From Pseudomonadota bacterium (lineage in GTDB: Bacteria; Pseudomonadota; Gammaproteobacteria; Steroidobacterales; Steroidobacteraceae), in NCBI GenBank assembly GCA_021805275.1, contig JAJZFQ010000167.1, positions 1 through 19,675 of the forward strand: 19,675 nucleotides of DNA, in the 5' to 3' direction. The notes below the pieces were generated by a model. It did not search any database, was not told the DNA's origin, and worked only from the letters and a program-made list of their open reading frames with translations. Shown here one piece after another: positions 1-7,874 of the stretch. Within the stretch, counting starts at the first letter, position 1. The number at the start of each line of letters is the position of its first letter. The position numbers and the translations under genes were made by a program.

Positions 1-1
1 G

Positions 2-223
2 GCGGCCCAGGCGTCGCCCTTTCTCACCGGCGCGACCGCACTGGAGAGCAACATCCTTGCGTGGCTGACCCCGGTGGCGGTCATTCTGGTCATGGTGCTT
101 GGCGCAATGGCGATGGCGAACCGGATTTCCTGGGCATGGTGCATCGCTGCGATCCTGGGCATCGCGATTGCCTTCGGCGCGCCTCAGATTGTCACCTGGG
201 TTCGCGGCATGTTCGGAGTCTGA
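2..223 (+). CDS. virB2: VirB2/TrbC-type pilin subunit of a type IV secretion system (5' end outside window)
   Basis: The gene is cut by the window edge; the 73 codons seen end in TGA at 221-223. The visible protein begins AAQASPFLTGA, which looks like a signal-peptide cleavage zone. Two hydrophobic segments follow, one around ILAWLTPVAVILVMVLG and one around WCIAAILGIAIAFGA, separated by a short polar turn (ANRIS). This two-helix hairpin is the standard plan of VirB2/TrbC major pilins. They are processed, stored in the inner membrane and polymerised into the conjugative pilus. The identification is strengthened by virB3 starting 5 bases downstream and virB4 after it, the canonical order. The signal peptide and start are not visible, so total length is unknown. 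Confidence 0.85.
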   Translation, partial: AAQASPFLTGATALESNILAWLTPVAVILVMVLGAMAMANRISWAWCIAAILGIAIAFGAPQIVTWVRGMFGV

Positions 224-228
224 TCGGT

Positions 229-630
229 ATGCGAGCGACGACGACCGAGACCGATGTGACCCTCACGGCCGACCCTTTGTTCGTCGGCGCGACGCGCCCA
301 CCGATGCGCTGGGGAGTGACCTACACGGCAATACTGTTCAATCTTGTCTTCACCCTCGAGGCATTTCTTCTTACGCGCAATCTTCTGACGCTGCTGCTCG
401 CAGTGCCCATTCACGGCCTGAGCGCTCTGCTCTGTGCCCGTGACCCCCGCTATTTCGACCTGCTTGTGCTCTCGGCGCGAACCCGGATTCCCGCTCTGCT
501 CGGTAATCGGCGGCTCTGGGGCGCAGTGAGTTACTGCGCACTCACGCTCGACCCGCCGGATTCCTCGGGGCGCCGTCCCGGCCGGGACGTATGGTGCTGG
601 TGCGCTGCCGTGCGGGAGCGGCGGGCGTGA
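229..630 (+). CDS. virB3: VirB3 inner-membrane component of the type IV secretion system
   Basis: This is a 133-residue protein with start ATG at 229, five bases after the virB2 stop. The VirB3 core is clear: a short polar N terminus, PLFVGATRPPMRWGV, a hydrophobic hairpin (TAILFNLVF through LLTLLLAVPIHGL), then the conserved-looking CARDPRYFDLL and NRRLWGAVSY. VirB3 is a small inner-membrane protein that works with the VirB4 ATPase in pilus assembly. VirB3 proteins usually end soon after the NRR.WG..SY element. This one reads on for about 29 low-complexity, Arg/Cys/Trp-containing residues that overlap the start of virB4. The tail may be functionally unimportant. The stop TGA overlaps the GTG proposed as the virB4 start, suggesting translational coupling. 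Confidence 0.85.
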   Translation: MRATTTETDVTLTADPLFVGATRPPMRWGVTYTAILFNLVFTLEAFLLTRNLLTLLLAVPIHGLSALLCARDPRYFDLLVLSARTRIPALLGNRRLWGAVSYCALTLDPPDSSGRRPGRDVWCWCAAVRERRA

Positions 631-3065
631 CTGACCGCAATCCGGCTGCGCTGCGCCGTGAAATAGGCATGCGTCGACACATTCCGTACGCTGCGCATGT
701 TGCGCCCGGGGTGCTCAAGACGCGCAGCGGGGAGTATCTGCAGGTCTTTCGACTCGGCGGACAGAGCTTCGAGAGCGCCGATGCCGAGCAGATCAACGGA
801 TGGCACGAGCGCCTAAATATCCTGTGGCGCAACGTCGCGGAACCGGGGCTCGCGATATGGTCGCACGTCATTCGGCATCCGGAGGCGCTGGAGACGACGC
901 GCTGCGCTGATGCGACGTTCGCGGGCCGGCTCCGATCGCGATATCTCATGCGGCTGAGCGCCGAGCGTCTCATGGTGAATGAGATCTATCTCGCGGCGCT
1001 CTACCGTCCGACGCCGGGCAGAGCGACACATTTCGTTGCGCAGATGATTGCCCGCGCGCATCCGGCGGATCAGTCGCGCGAACTTGCAGAGGCGCTTGAG
1101 GTCTGCGCCCGACTGGGCCGCACCCTGTGCGCATCGCTGGCCAGGTACGAGCCTCATGCACTGCGCTGCTACCACGAGGGCGAGCGCTGGTACTCAGAGA
1201 TTCTGGAGTATCTTGGCTTGCTCGTGAACGGCGAGCGGCACCGTGTTGCGCTGCCGCTCGGCCCGGTTGATGCCGCGCTCGGTACGACGCGACTGTATTT
1301 CGGCAACGAACTCATCGAATACCGGATGATCACCGGAACACGGGCTGGGGCCATGCTCGGAGTGAAAGAATACCCCACCCCGAGCTATCCCGGGATGCTC
1401 GATGCCCTGTTGGCCGCGCCGTTTGCGTTCGTTCTGACGCAGTCATTTGTCTTCTTGTCGAAGACGAGCAGCCAGATGCTCCTGACAAGACAAATCAATC
1501 GAATGGCCAATGCAGGGGACTTCGCCGTATCCCAGGCCTTGGAGCTTCAGCAGGCCCTCGATGCGCTCACCAGCAACGAATTCGTGATGGGCGATCATCA
1601 TCTGAGCCTCCAGGTCATCGCCGATGTGCTCGGCGATTCGCCGCAGGCGCACTTGCGGTGCCTCGAGAGCCTGGACCAGCAGGTTGCGCGGGCGCGGACA
1701 CTGCTTGCCGACACCGGCATGACCGTTGCGCGCGAGGACCTGGGGATCGAGGCGGCGTTCTGGGCGCAGCTGCCGGGCAATTTCGGTTTCCGCACGCGCA
1801 AGGCGCCGATCACCTCAAGAAATCTCGCCGGACTGGTCGCCTTCCACAATTTCCCTGCCGGCCGCGCACACGGAAATCACTGGGGCGAGGCACTCGCGGT
1901 CCTCCAGACGCGTGCGCGTTCGGCTTTCCACTTCTCCCTGCACGCCGCGGACGGCGGCGAAGGCGGCCGGCGTGATACCGGTCACACGTTTATCTGCGGA
2001 CCGACCGGATCCGGAAAAACTGCGCTGATTGGGTTCCTCGTGTCGATGCTCGCGCGAACTGGTGCGACCCAGGTCATCCTCGACAAGGACCGGGGCCTTG
2101 AGATCTTGGTGCGGGCACTCGGTGGCACGTATCTGCCGCTGCGTAGCGGACGTGCGACCGGTTTCAACCCGTTGCAGCTGCCGCACAATCCGCGCAACGT
2201 CGAATTCTTGCGCAGTTGGCTTGCGCTGCTCGCGAGGCCACCGAGCGGTACGGCGCTCTCGGTCCGCGACACCCAGGAGCTAGACCAGGCATTGCGCGCG
2301 ACGCTTGCGCTCGCCCCGCAGGTGCGGCGGATGTCGCGGCTGGTTGAGTTTCTGGATACGACGAACCCGGAGGGTATCCATGCGCGCCTGTCGCGCTGGA
2401 GCGAGGGCGAACACGGCGAGCATGCATGGGCATTCGACAACCCGCGCGATACCGTCACCGATCAGTTGGCGCGCACGTCTTTGGTCGGATTCGACGTCAC
2501 GGAATTCCTGGATCACGAGCGTTGCCGAGCGCCGATTTCATTGTATTTGCTGCACTTGGTGCGCGAACTGCTCGACGGGCGGCGCTTGGTGTGCTGGTTG
2601 GACGAGTTCTGGCGACTGATCGAGGATCCAGCCTTCGAGCAGTTTGCCAAGGATGGGCCGAAGACGTGGCGCAAGCTCAATGGTGTCATGGTGCTGGCGA
2701 CCCAGAGCGCGAGCGACGTGCTCGATAGCCGCATCAGTCGAACCATTGTCGAGCAGACCCCGACGAAGATCTTCTTCCCAAATCCCGCCTCGTCCAGATC
2801 GGAGCTCTCGCAGGGCTTAGGGCTGACGCGCCGGGAGCTGGCATTGATCACCGAGGAACTCGAGCCCGGTGCGCGGGCATTTCTGGTCAAGCAGGGTTCC
2901 CAGAGTGTCGTGTGCCGGCTCGATCTGTCGGGCATGGAAGCAGAGGTGCAGGTGCTCTCGGCGCGGGCCGCCGGATTGCAGCGGATGGGGCAGTTGCTCA
3001 AAGAGCGCGGTACCGAGCCGCAGAACTGGATCGATGCGTTCCTTGACGAGCCGGTCGTCGAATGA
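627..3065 (+). CDS. virB4: VirB4/TrbE-type ATPase of the type IV secretion system
   Basis: This large AAA+ ATPase powers pilus biogenesis and substrate transfer at the inner membrane. The N-terminal half matches the CagE/TrbE/VirB domain, opening REIGMRRHIPYAAHVAPGV. The C-terminal half is a RecA-like motor with Walker A GPTGSGKT at residues 458-465 and Walker B CWLDEFW around residue 659. A VLATQSASD sensor-like segment follows. I chose GTG at 627 because it overlaps the virB3 stop (GTGA) and has GGGAG at 614-618, eight bases upstream. An in-frame ATG at 591 would add 12 residues and is the alternative. Length of about 812 residues is normal for VirB4. The product is uninterrupted. The gene ends 17 bases before virB5. 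Confidence 0.95.
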   Translation: MTDRNPAALRREIGMRRHIPYAAHVAPGVLKTRSGEYLQVFRLGGQSFESADAEQINGWHERLNILWRNVAEPGLAIWSHVIRHPEALETTRCADATFAGRLRSRYLMRLSAERLMVNEIYLAALYRPTPGRATHFVAQMIARAHPADQSRELAEALEVCARLGRTLCASLARYEPHALRCYHEGERWYSEILEYLGLLVNGERHRVALPLGPVDAALGTTRLYFGNELIEYRMITGTRAGAMLGVKEYPTPSYPGMLDALLAAPFAFVLTQSFVFLSKTSSQMLLTRQINRMANAGDFAVSQALELQQALDALTSNEFVMGDHHLSLQVIADVLGDSPQAHLRCLESLDQQVARARTLLADTGMTVAREDLGIEAAFWAQLPGNFGFRTRKAPITSRNLAGLVAFHNFPAGRAHGNHWGEALAVLQTRARSAFHFSLHAADGGEGGRRDTGHTFICGPTGSGKTALIGFLVSMLARTGATQVILDKDRGLEILVRALGGTYLPLRSGRATGFNPLQLPHNPRNVEFLRSWLALLARPPSGTALSVRDTQELDQALRATLALAPQVRRMSRLVEFLDTTNPEGIHARLSRWSEGEHGEHAWAFDNPRDTVTDQLARTSLVGFDVTEFLDHERCRAPISLYLLHLVRELLDGRRLVCWLDEFWRLIEDPAFEQFAKDGPKTWRKLNGVMVLATQSASDVLDSRISRTIVEQTPTKIFFPNPASSRSELSQGLGLTRRELALITEELEPGARAFLVKQGSQSVVCRLDLSGMEAEVQVLSARAAGLQRMGQLLKERGTEPQNWIDAFLDEPVVE

Positions 3066-3082
3066 TCGGCGGGAGGCGCGTG

Positions 3083-3790
3083 ATGCAACCGGTCATTGCC
3101 GTTTTTTGGATACCGGCCTTGTTTGCGCTGTTCGTGCCGGTGGCGAAGGCGCAGTGGGCGGTTATCGATGTGGCCGCGGTTGCGAAGCTGACGACGGAAG
3201 TGCAGACGCTTGAGCAATCGTTGGTGACGGAGCAGCGGCAATTCCTCAATGCGCAACGGCAGTTGCAGGCCATGACGGGGAGCCGAGGTATGCAGAATTT
3301 GCTCTCCGGCATCCGCCGTAACTACCTGCCACAGAATTGGACTCAGCTCGATGCGGCTGTTCATGGCGACTCGGCGCAATACCCTTCCTTGACGGCGTCG
3401 ATCCAAGCGGATGTCGCGGCACAAGAGCGCCTCGCGCCGGCCGAGGCAGCCGGGCTGTCGCCGGACGCCGAGGCGCAACTGCGCGTCGATCGACAGACCG
3501 CAGCGTTACTTCAGGCGGTCTCGACCGATGCACTGGCAAACGCCAGCGGACGCTTCGCGGGCCTGAGGCAGATGGTCTCGGCGATCGGAGCGGCGCAGGA
3601 TCAAAAGGCCATTCTCGATCTGACAGCGCGTATTGCTGCCGAGCAGGCCATGCTGCAGAACGAGCAGACCAAGCTGAGGGTGCTCTTTGCGTCCGTGCAG
3701 GCTCAGGAGTGGATGGACCGGGAGCGGGCTCGGGAAGGGGCGATCATGGCACAGGGCAACTTTGCCACCCGATTTCAGCCGACGCCGTGA
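3083..3790 (+). CDS. virB5: VirB5-type minor pilin / pilus-tip protein
   Basis: This is a 235-residue secreted protein. Residues 1-23 (MQPVIAVFWIPALFALFVPVAKA) form a Sec-type signal peptide with an A-K-A cleavage site. The mature part is mostly alpha-helical with long Gln/Glu/Ala heptad-like stretches, for example LTTEVQTLEQSLVTEQRQF and AAEQAMLQNEQTKLRVLFA. That is how VirB5/TrbJ proteins look. The family localises to the pilus tip and helps contact the recipient cell. I chose ATG 3083 because GGGAGG at 3071-3076 sits six bases upstream and because it puts the signal peptide at the N terminus. An ATG at 3062 overlaps the virB4 stop and would add seven residues. Sequence conservation in VirB5 is low, so position between virB4 and virB6 is part of the evidence. 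Confidence 0.85.
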   Translation: MQPVIAVFWIPALFALFVPVAKAQWAVIDVAAVAKLTTEVQTLEQSLVTEQRQFLNAQRQLQAMTGSRGMQNLLSGIRRNYLPQNWTQLDAAVHGDSAQYPSLTASIQADVAAQERLAPAEAAGLSPDAEAQLRVDRQTAALLQAVSTDALANASGRFAGLRQMVSAIGAAQDQKAILDLTARIAAEQAMLQNEQTKLRVLFASVQAQEWMDRERAREGAIMAQGNFATRFQPTP

Positions 3791-3843
3791 TTCTCGGCGC
3801 GGGTACTCCTTGGTCTCGGTGTTGAGCATACCCGGAGGCGCTG

Positions 3844-4803
3844 ATGGGCTTCTTTGCGACATTCTGGACGTGGCTGAACGGCGCGCTCACCAGCTATATC
3901 GGCGCGACGACCGCGAGGGTCGCGACGATCCTGGGGCCGGCGCTCGTGGCGATCGCGGCCCTCTATGTCATGGGCTGGGGAGTTCTTCTGATCACCGGGC
4001 GAATTCAGGAGCCGTTTGGCGATGGGCTGCGACGGATTGCCTGCCTCGCGGCGGTTCTGTCGGTCTCCTTGCATCTGTGGCTGTACAACACGGTGATCGT
4101 GAATACCTTCTACGAGGCACCCGCGCAGTTTGCGGCAGATGTCGTGGGGGCCTCCTACCCAGTACAGACGCTTGACGCCATTTGGGATCAGGGTGGGGCG
4201 GTCGCCGGGCGGTTGTTCAACGAAGGCAGTGTCTGGCGAGGCGATATTGGGTTCTACATTGCCGGGGCGGTCGTGTGGATTCTCGTTGGGTTGCTGTGCG
4301 TCTATACGATGTTCCTTCTGGCGCTCTCGAGCGTTGCTCTGTCGGTGCTGCTGGCGCTCGGACCGCTGTTCTTCACGTTCCTGCTGTTCTCCGGGACACG
4401 ACGCCTGTTCGCGGCGTGGCTCGGACAATTGGCAAATTATGCCTTGATATCAGTTCTGACCGTCATGGTTGCAGCGCTCCTGCTGCACTTGGTCCAGCTG
4501 TACGCGCAGCAGACCGCAGCGCTGGGTGCCGCCTTGGATACGGTAGATGCACTCGATCTGCTGCTCGTGACCGCGCTGGTGCTGCTGTTCATGCAGCAGG
4601 TCATGCCGATTGCAGCCGGGCTATCCGGCGGCATCGCACTGAGCACCTACGGGATGATGAGTCGGGCGGTGCGTATGGCTGCGCGGCCGATCGCAGCTGG
4701 GGCCGCACTCGCAGCCCCGGTGGCGGTAGGTACCGCCGTGGCGCTCGGTCGATCCGCACGGACCAGCCTGGGGCGGGCGCGCGAGTCTTCAATCGGGCAG
4801 TGA
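3844..4803 (+). CDS. virB6: VirB6/TrbL-type polytopic inner-membrane channel protein
   Basis: This is a 319-residue integral membrane protein with about six to eight hydrophobic segments. Examples are ILGPALVAIAALYVMGWGVLL, IAGAVVWILVGLLCVYTMFLLAL, VALSVLLALGPLFFTFLLF, and LLLVTALVLLFMQQVMPIAAGL. The GPLFFTFLLF...FAAWLGQLANYAL stretch is typical of VirB6/TrbL, where a conserved Trp near a GP motif precedes the late transmembrane helices. VirB6 forms part of the inner-membrane passage for DNA and contributes to VirB7/VirB9 assembly. The C terminus is an Ala/Arg-rich cytoplasmic-looking tail. ATG 3844 is preceded by GGAGG at 3835-3839. A 53-base gap separates it from virB5, and it precedes the virB7 lipoprotein gene. 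Confidence 0.9.
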   Translation: MGFFATFWTWLNGALTSYIGATTARVATILGPALVAIAALYVMGWGVLLITGRIQEPFGDGLRRIACLAAVLSVSLHLWLYNTVIVNTFYEAPAQFAADVVGASYPVQTLDAIWDQGGAVAGRLFNEGSVWRGDIGFYIAGAVVWILVGLLCVYTMFLLALSSVALSVLLALGPLFFTFLLFSGTRRLFAAWLGQLANYALISVLTVMVAALLLHLVQLYAQQTAALGAALDTVDALDLLLVTALVLLFMQQVMPIAAGLSGGIALSTYGMMSRAVRMAARPIAAGAALAAPVAVGTAVALGRSARTSLGRARESSIGQ

Positions 4804-4850
4804 CAAGGCTCTGCTCTGAGGGATCGCAGGGCACCCTTTCGGAGGCGGCG

Positions 4851-5033
4851 ATGAAAGCATTGTTCCTGGCGTGCCTGGGTTTGGTCATCGGCGGATGTGC
4901 AGGTCCGTCGCGTTGCGAACGAAAACTGGTTCCGATCAATGGGCGGACTGCCGCGCAGTGGGTGAGGCCCGGTCTGCGCCCGTTGAAGCCGCGCACGACT
5001 CGAGGCGCTGAGCACGAGGAGCATCGCCCATGA
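4851..5033 (+). CDS. virB7: VirB7-like small outer-membrane lipoprotein
   Basis: This is a 60-residue lipoprotein precursor. The N terminus MKALFLACLGLVIGGC ends in a lipobox (I-G-G-C), making Cys16 the acylation and cleavage site. The mature protein begins CAGPSRCERKLVPIN, so there is a second cysteine at residue 22. VirB7 stabilises VirB9 and anchors the outer-membrane core; in the Agrobacterium system a VirB7 cysteine forms a disulfide with VirB9. ATG 4851 follows GGAGG at 4841-4845. The stop overlaps the virB8 ATG at 5030 (ATGA). The short length, with no extra globular domain, differs from the longer VirB7 of Xanthomonas killing-type systems. Call by lipobox, size and position; primary-sequence conservation in this family is weak. 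Confidence 0.8.
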   Translation: MKALFLACLGLVIGGCAGPSRCERKLVPINGRTAAQWVRPGLRPLKPRTTRGAEHEEHRP

Positions 5034-5755
5034 GCGCGGAGCGCGCATTGAGTGCCTACCTGCAGGAGGCGGCATCGTGGGATGCCGACCGGTTACTGCA
5101 AATCCAGCGGCATTCGCGCATTGCGTGGCGCATTGCCCTCTGTGCGCTTCTTTGCGTGCTCGGATTGAGCGCCGCACTTGTTGTGCTCCTGCCGCTGAAG
5201 AGCGTGGAACCCTTTGTCGTGCGCGTGAACAGCGCTACCGGCCAGGTCGATGTCGTCCCCGTGTATCGCGGGGACGAGGACTTTCCGAATGCCATTGCCC
5301 GCTATTTCCTTGCGCGCTATGTCGAGGCGTGTGAGCGCTTTGATTACGCGATGGCCGAGAGTGATTACGAGGAATGCGGATCGTTCAATTCCCATCGCCT
5401 GAACGAAGCGCTCTATCAGAACTGGATGCGAGGCAATCCACGCTCGCCGCTCAATGAGTACCGCGACGGCAGTACGGTCGTGGTGCGAATCGAGGCGGTG
5501 AGCTTTCTCGGGCCGGCGAGTCCGGGGGGGCGGCTGGCGCAAGTGCGCTTTGAGCGGATCACTCGCCAACCCGACGGCGCGCGCGAGCGCGCGGGGCATT
5601 GGATCGCGACGCTGAGGTATCGATTCAATGGATCCCCGAGCAGTTCCGCCGTCAGACAATGGAATCCGCTGGGCTTCGAGATCACTGCGCTTGAGCGTCA
5701 GCGCGAGATGCTTCATCGGCCGCAGCAGAGGGCCGCGGCCAAAGGGGGGGCGTGA
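5030..5755 (+). CDS. virB8: VirB8 bitopic inner-membrane assembly factor
   Basis: This 241-residue protein has a cytoplasmic N terminus (residues 1-30), a single transmembrane helix at about 31-54 and a periplasmic domain. The periplasmic part carries typical VirB8 features: the early PFVVRVNSATGQVDVV strand, a FL.RYV.A.E.FDYA segment, and the family's NPLGF motif at residues 212-216 near the C terminus. VirB8 nucleates assembly of the inner-membrane and core complexes and contacts VirB9 and VirB10. The ATG overlaps the virB7 stop by four bases, and the stop shares one base with the virB9 ATG (TGATG), so translation is probably coupled across all three genes. Length is close to the usual 230-240 residues. 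Confidence 0.92.
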   Translation: MSAERALSAYLQEAASWDADRLLQIQRHSRIAWRIALCALLCVLGLSAALVVLLPLKSVEPFVVRVNSATGQVDVVPVYRGDEDFPNAIARYFLARYVEACERFDYAMAESDYEECGSFNSHRLNEALYQNWMRGNPRSPLNEYRDGSTVVVRIEAVSFLGPASPGGRLAQVRFERITRQPDGARERAGHWIATLRYRFNGSPSSSAVRQWNPLGFEITALERQREMLHRPQQRAAAKGGA

Positions 5756-6648
5756 TGCGCGGCATCTTCTTCGGTGCGTTCCTGCTCGGGCTGGCAGTCG
5801 AGTCTGTGTATGGGATCCGTTCGGCGGCGGCCCATGGCCTATCCGGCTCAAGCACCCGAGTGAGTCCAGCAATCAGTGCCGCAGCGGCATCGGATGAACC
5901 CCGCATCCGGTACGTGCGCTACAGCGCCGATCACATTTATCGACTGCGCGGACGGGTGGGCTATGAGATCGATCTGCAGTTCGCACCCGGGGAGCGATTT
6001 ATCGGACTGGGAGTGGGGGATTCGAAGGCAATCAGAGTCGCCGCAGCCGCCGACCACCTGTTCATCAAGCCGGTTGTCTCGCGTCTGTCCACCGACATGA
6101 CCGTACTCACCAATCGTCGTACCTATGTTTTCAGCTATCGCGTGGAGCCTGCAGCGGCTGCGTCGGGCAAATCCATCGTGTATGCGATGCACTTCCGCTA
6201 TCCGCACACGGTACGTCGGCGGCGCGCCGCGGCGAGGCGCAGTCGGCAGGTTAAGCGCGCGCTGTACCAGGCGGAGCATGCTCCGGCGCACAACGCGGAT
6301 TACTGGTTTTGCGGGTCGACCGCCCTGAAACCCCAGGCCGCATGGGACGATGGCGCACAGACCCACCTTGTCTTTCCCTCCCGCGAGCCGCTGCCGGCGG
6401 TGTTTCGGCTGAACGCGGACGGCAGCGAGTCGCTGGTCAATTTCCACATGCGCGGCGTTCAAATGGTGATCCAAGGGATCGCGCGCCGCTGGGTGCTCAA
6501 GCGCGGCCGACTGAGCGGATGCATCGTCAACCGGGCATTCGCCGGGTCAGGCCGTCGCCTCGCCTCGGGCACGATTTCGCCGCGGGTCTGGGTCGTGAAG
6601 CGACGATTGGCGGTGCGCCGCGCCCCCGACAGTGGAGCACGGAGATGA
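5755..6648 (+). CDS. virB9: VirB9/CagX-type periplasmic core-complex protein
   Basis: This is a 297-residue protein with an N-terminal signal-like hydrophobic segment (GIFFGAFLLGLAVESVYG). The N-terminal beta domain (RIRYVRYSADHIYRLRGRVGY, EIDLQFAPGERFIGLGVGD) and the C-terminal CagX region (LKPQAAWDDGAQTHLVFPS, PAVFRLNADGSE) are characteristic. VirB9 forms the outer-membrane core ring with VirB7 and VirB10. Two cysteines are present, Cys186 in WFCGS and Cys256 in SGCIVN; the latter lies in the C-terminal region where VirB7 binds in known systems. A basic linker (RRRRAAARRSRQVKRA) joins the domains. ATG 5755 overlaps the virB8 stop and has a run of G at 5743-5749 as ribosome binding site; GTG 5752 is an alternative. 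Confidence 0.92.
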   Translation: MRGIFFGAFLLGLAVESVYGIRSAAAHGLSGSSTRVSPAISAAAASDEPRIRYVRYSADHIYRLRGRVGYEIDLQFAPGERFIGLGVGDSKAIRVAAAADHLFIKPVVSRLSTDMTVLTNRRTYVFSYRVEPAAAASGKSIVYAMHFRYPHTVRRRRAAARRSRQVKRALYQAEHAPAHNADYWFCGSTALKPQAAWDDGAQTHLVFPSREPLPAVFRLNADGSESLVNFHMRGVQMVIQGIARRWVLKRGRLSGCIVNRAFAGSGRRLASGTISPRVWVVKRRLAVRRAPDSGARR

Positions 6649-7874
6649 TCCGCGCACTGTGGCGCCGGCTGGCGCGGGGCGAACGAGCGCGCCGTGATCG
6701 GGCTGCGACGAGGGACGAGGGGGCGCTGGCGGGGGACCGAGGCGCCACTTTTGCCCGGCGGACTCGCTCACTGCAGTCGCGGATGAATTCTTTCTTTGCG
6801 TTCGGACTTGCCGGTGGGATCGCGGCGATGGCGTTGGCCTGGTACTACGGCGCTGCCGCGCACTCCCGTTCCGATGTTACCCCTGCGCAGGCGGTGCGCT
6901 CACCGCTGCGCGTGGCCGGTCCGCCGCCCCTTGGGCCGCTTCCTGCTCCGTTGGGGCTGGCGGAGCCAAGAGCGAGCAGACCATTCGCCGACAGTGCGCA
7001 AGCGGTGCGCGGCGTCATGAAGCCGCGGCGCGCGGACCTGCTGATGCGCTTTCAGTCCACGCGTCCGAGATCGGTGTCGGGTCGAGCGGGGTTGCCCGAT
7101 CAGCCGGCGCCACGCCGGCGCGTGACGGGCCGGCTGCTCGGCGGAGCGGTGTTCATCGGTGCAGGTTTGTCTGCGGCGAGCGGCACGCCGGAGCGAGTGC
7201 GATGGGCGGCGAGGCGGCCCGGTGGGCGTTTGGACGCGAGCAGCACCGGTGATTCGGCGCTTCGCCAGCTACTGCATCCCAGCGTGATGTCGGCGACCCG
7301 GGCGCACCTGCTCCCCGAGCAGCGCTTGTTGCTGGCCAAGGGGACATTCATCGACTGCACGCTCGAGACGGCCATTGATTCGACGTTGCCGGGAATGACG
7401 ACCTGCATCACGGGGACCGATACCTTCAGCGCAGACGGCACAGTGGTTCTCTTGCCCCGAGGTACGCAACTGATTGGACAAACGCGCGGACGGGTGCGCC
7501 AGGGGATGGCGCGGGTGTTTGTGATCTGGACTGAAGCGCGGACGCCATCGGGGGTCGTCGTCAGGCTGGATTCGCCATCGACGGACGCCTTGGGGCGCTC
7601 CGGGTTGGGCGGCAAGGTGAATCGTCATTTCTGGGAGCGATTCGGTGCGGCACTGCTCGTCTCGACGCTGACGGGCATCGTGCAATCTCGGGTTGAGAGT
7701 GCCAGTGGTACGGTCATCGTCGATCCAACGGCGGGCGAGGAAGTCCTCGCCCAAACTCTGCGCGCAAACGAAGACATCGCGCCGACGATCACTGTTCCGA
7801 ATGGCCAAAGGATCGAGGTGCTGGTGGCCCGCGACATCGACTTCAGGCCCGTTTATGCACTCGTTGCGCGTTGA
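6645..7874 (+). CDS. virB10: VirB10/TrbI-type energy-sensing core-complex protein
   Basis: This 409-residue protein has an Arg-rich cytoplasmic N terminus (about 46 residues) and one transmembrane helix (FFAFGLAGGIAAMALAWYYG, about 49-68). A Pro-rich periplasmic linker follows, then the conserved TrbI/VirB10 C-terminal beta-barrel domain. Diagnostic stretches are LLAKGTFIDCTLETAIDSTL, PGMTTCITGTDTFSADGTVV, LLPRGTQLIGQTRGRV and DSPSTDALGRSGLGGKVN. The helical antenna region resembles FGAALLVSTLTGIVQS, and ITVPNGQRIEVLVARDIDF closes the domain. VirB10 spans both membranes and transmits ATP-dependent change to the outer-membrane gate. ATG 6645 overlaps the virB9 stop (ATGA) with GGAG at 6634-6637. 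The gene overlaps virB11 by 20 bases. Confidence 0.94.
   Translation: MIRALWRRLARGERARRDRAATRDEGALAGDRGATFARRTRSLQSRMNSFFAFGLAGGIAAMALAWYYGAAAHSRSDVTPAQAVRSPLRVAGPPPLGPLPAPLGLAEPRASRPFADSAQAVRGVMKPRRADLLMRFQSTRPRSVSGRAGLPDQPAPRRRVTGRLLGGAVFIGAGLSAASGTPERVRWAARRPGGRLDASSTGDSALRQLLHPSVMSATRAHLLPEQRLLLAKGTFIDCTLETAIDSTLPGMTTCITGTDTFSADGTVVLLPRGTQLIGQTRGRVRQGMARVFVIWTEARTPSGVVVRLDSPSTDALGRSGLGGKVNRHFWERFGAALLVSTLTGIVQSRVESASGTVIVDPTAGEEVLAQTLRANEDIAPTITVPNGQRIEVLVARDIDFRPVYALVAR

Noticed and set aside
2513..3478. 321-codon minus-strand open frame
   Set aside because: It crosses the virB4-virB5 junction antisense and shows no domain or ribosome binding site.
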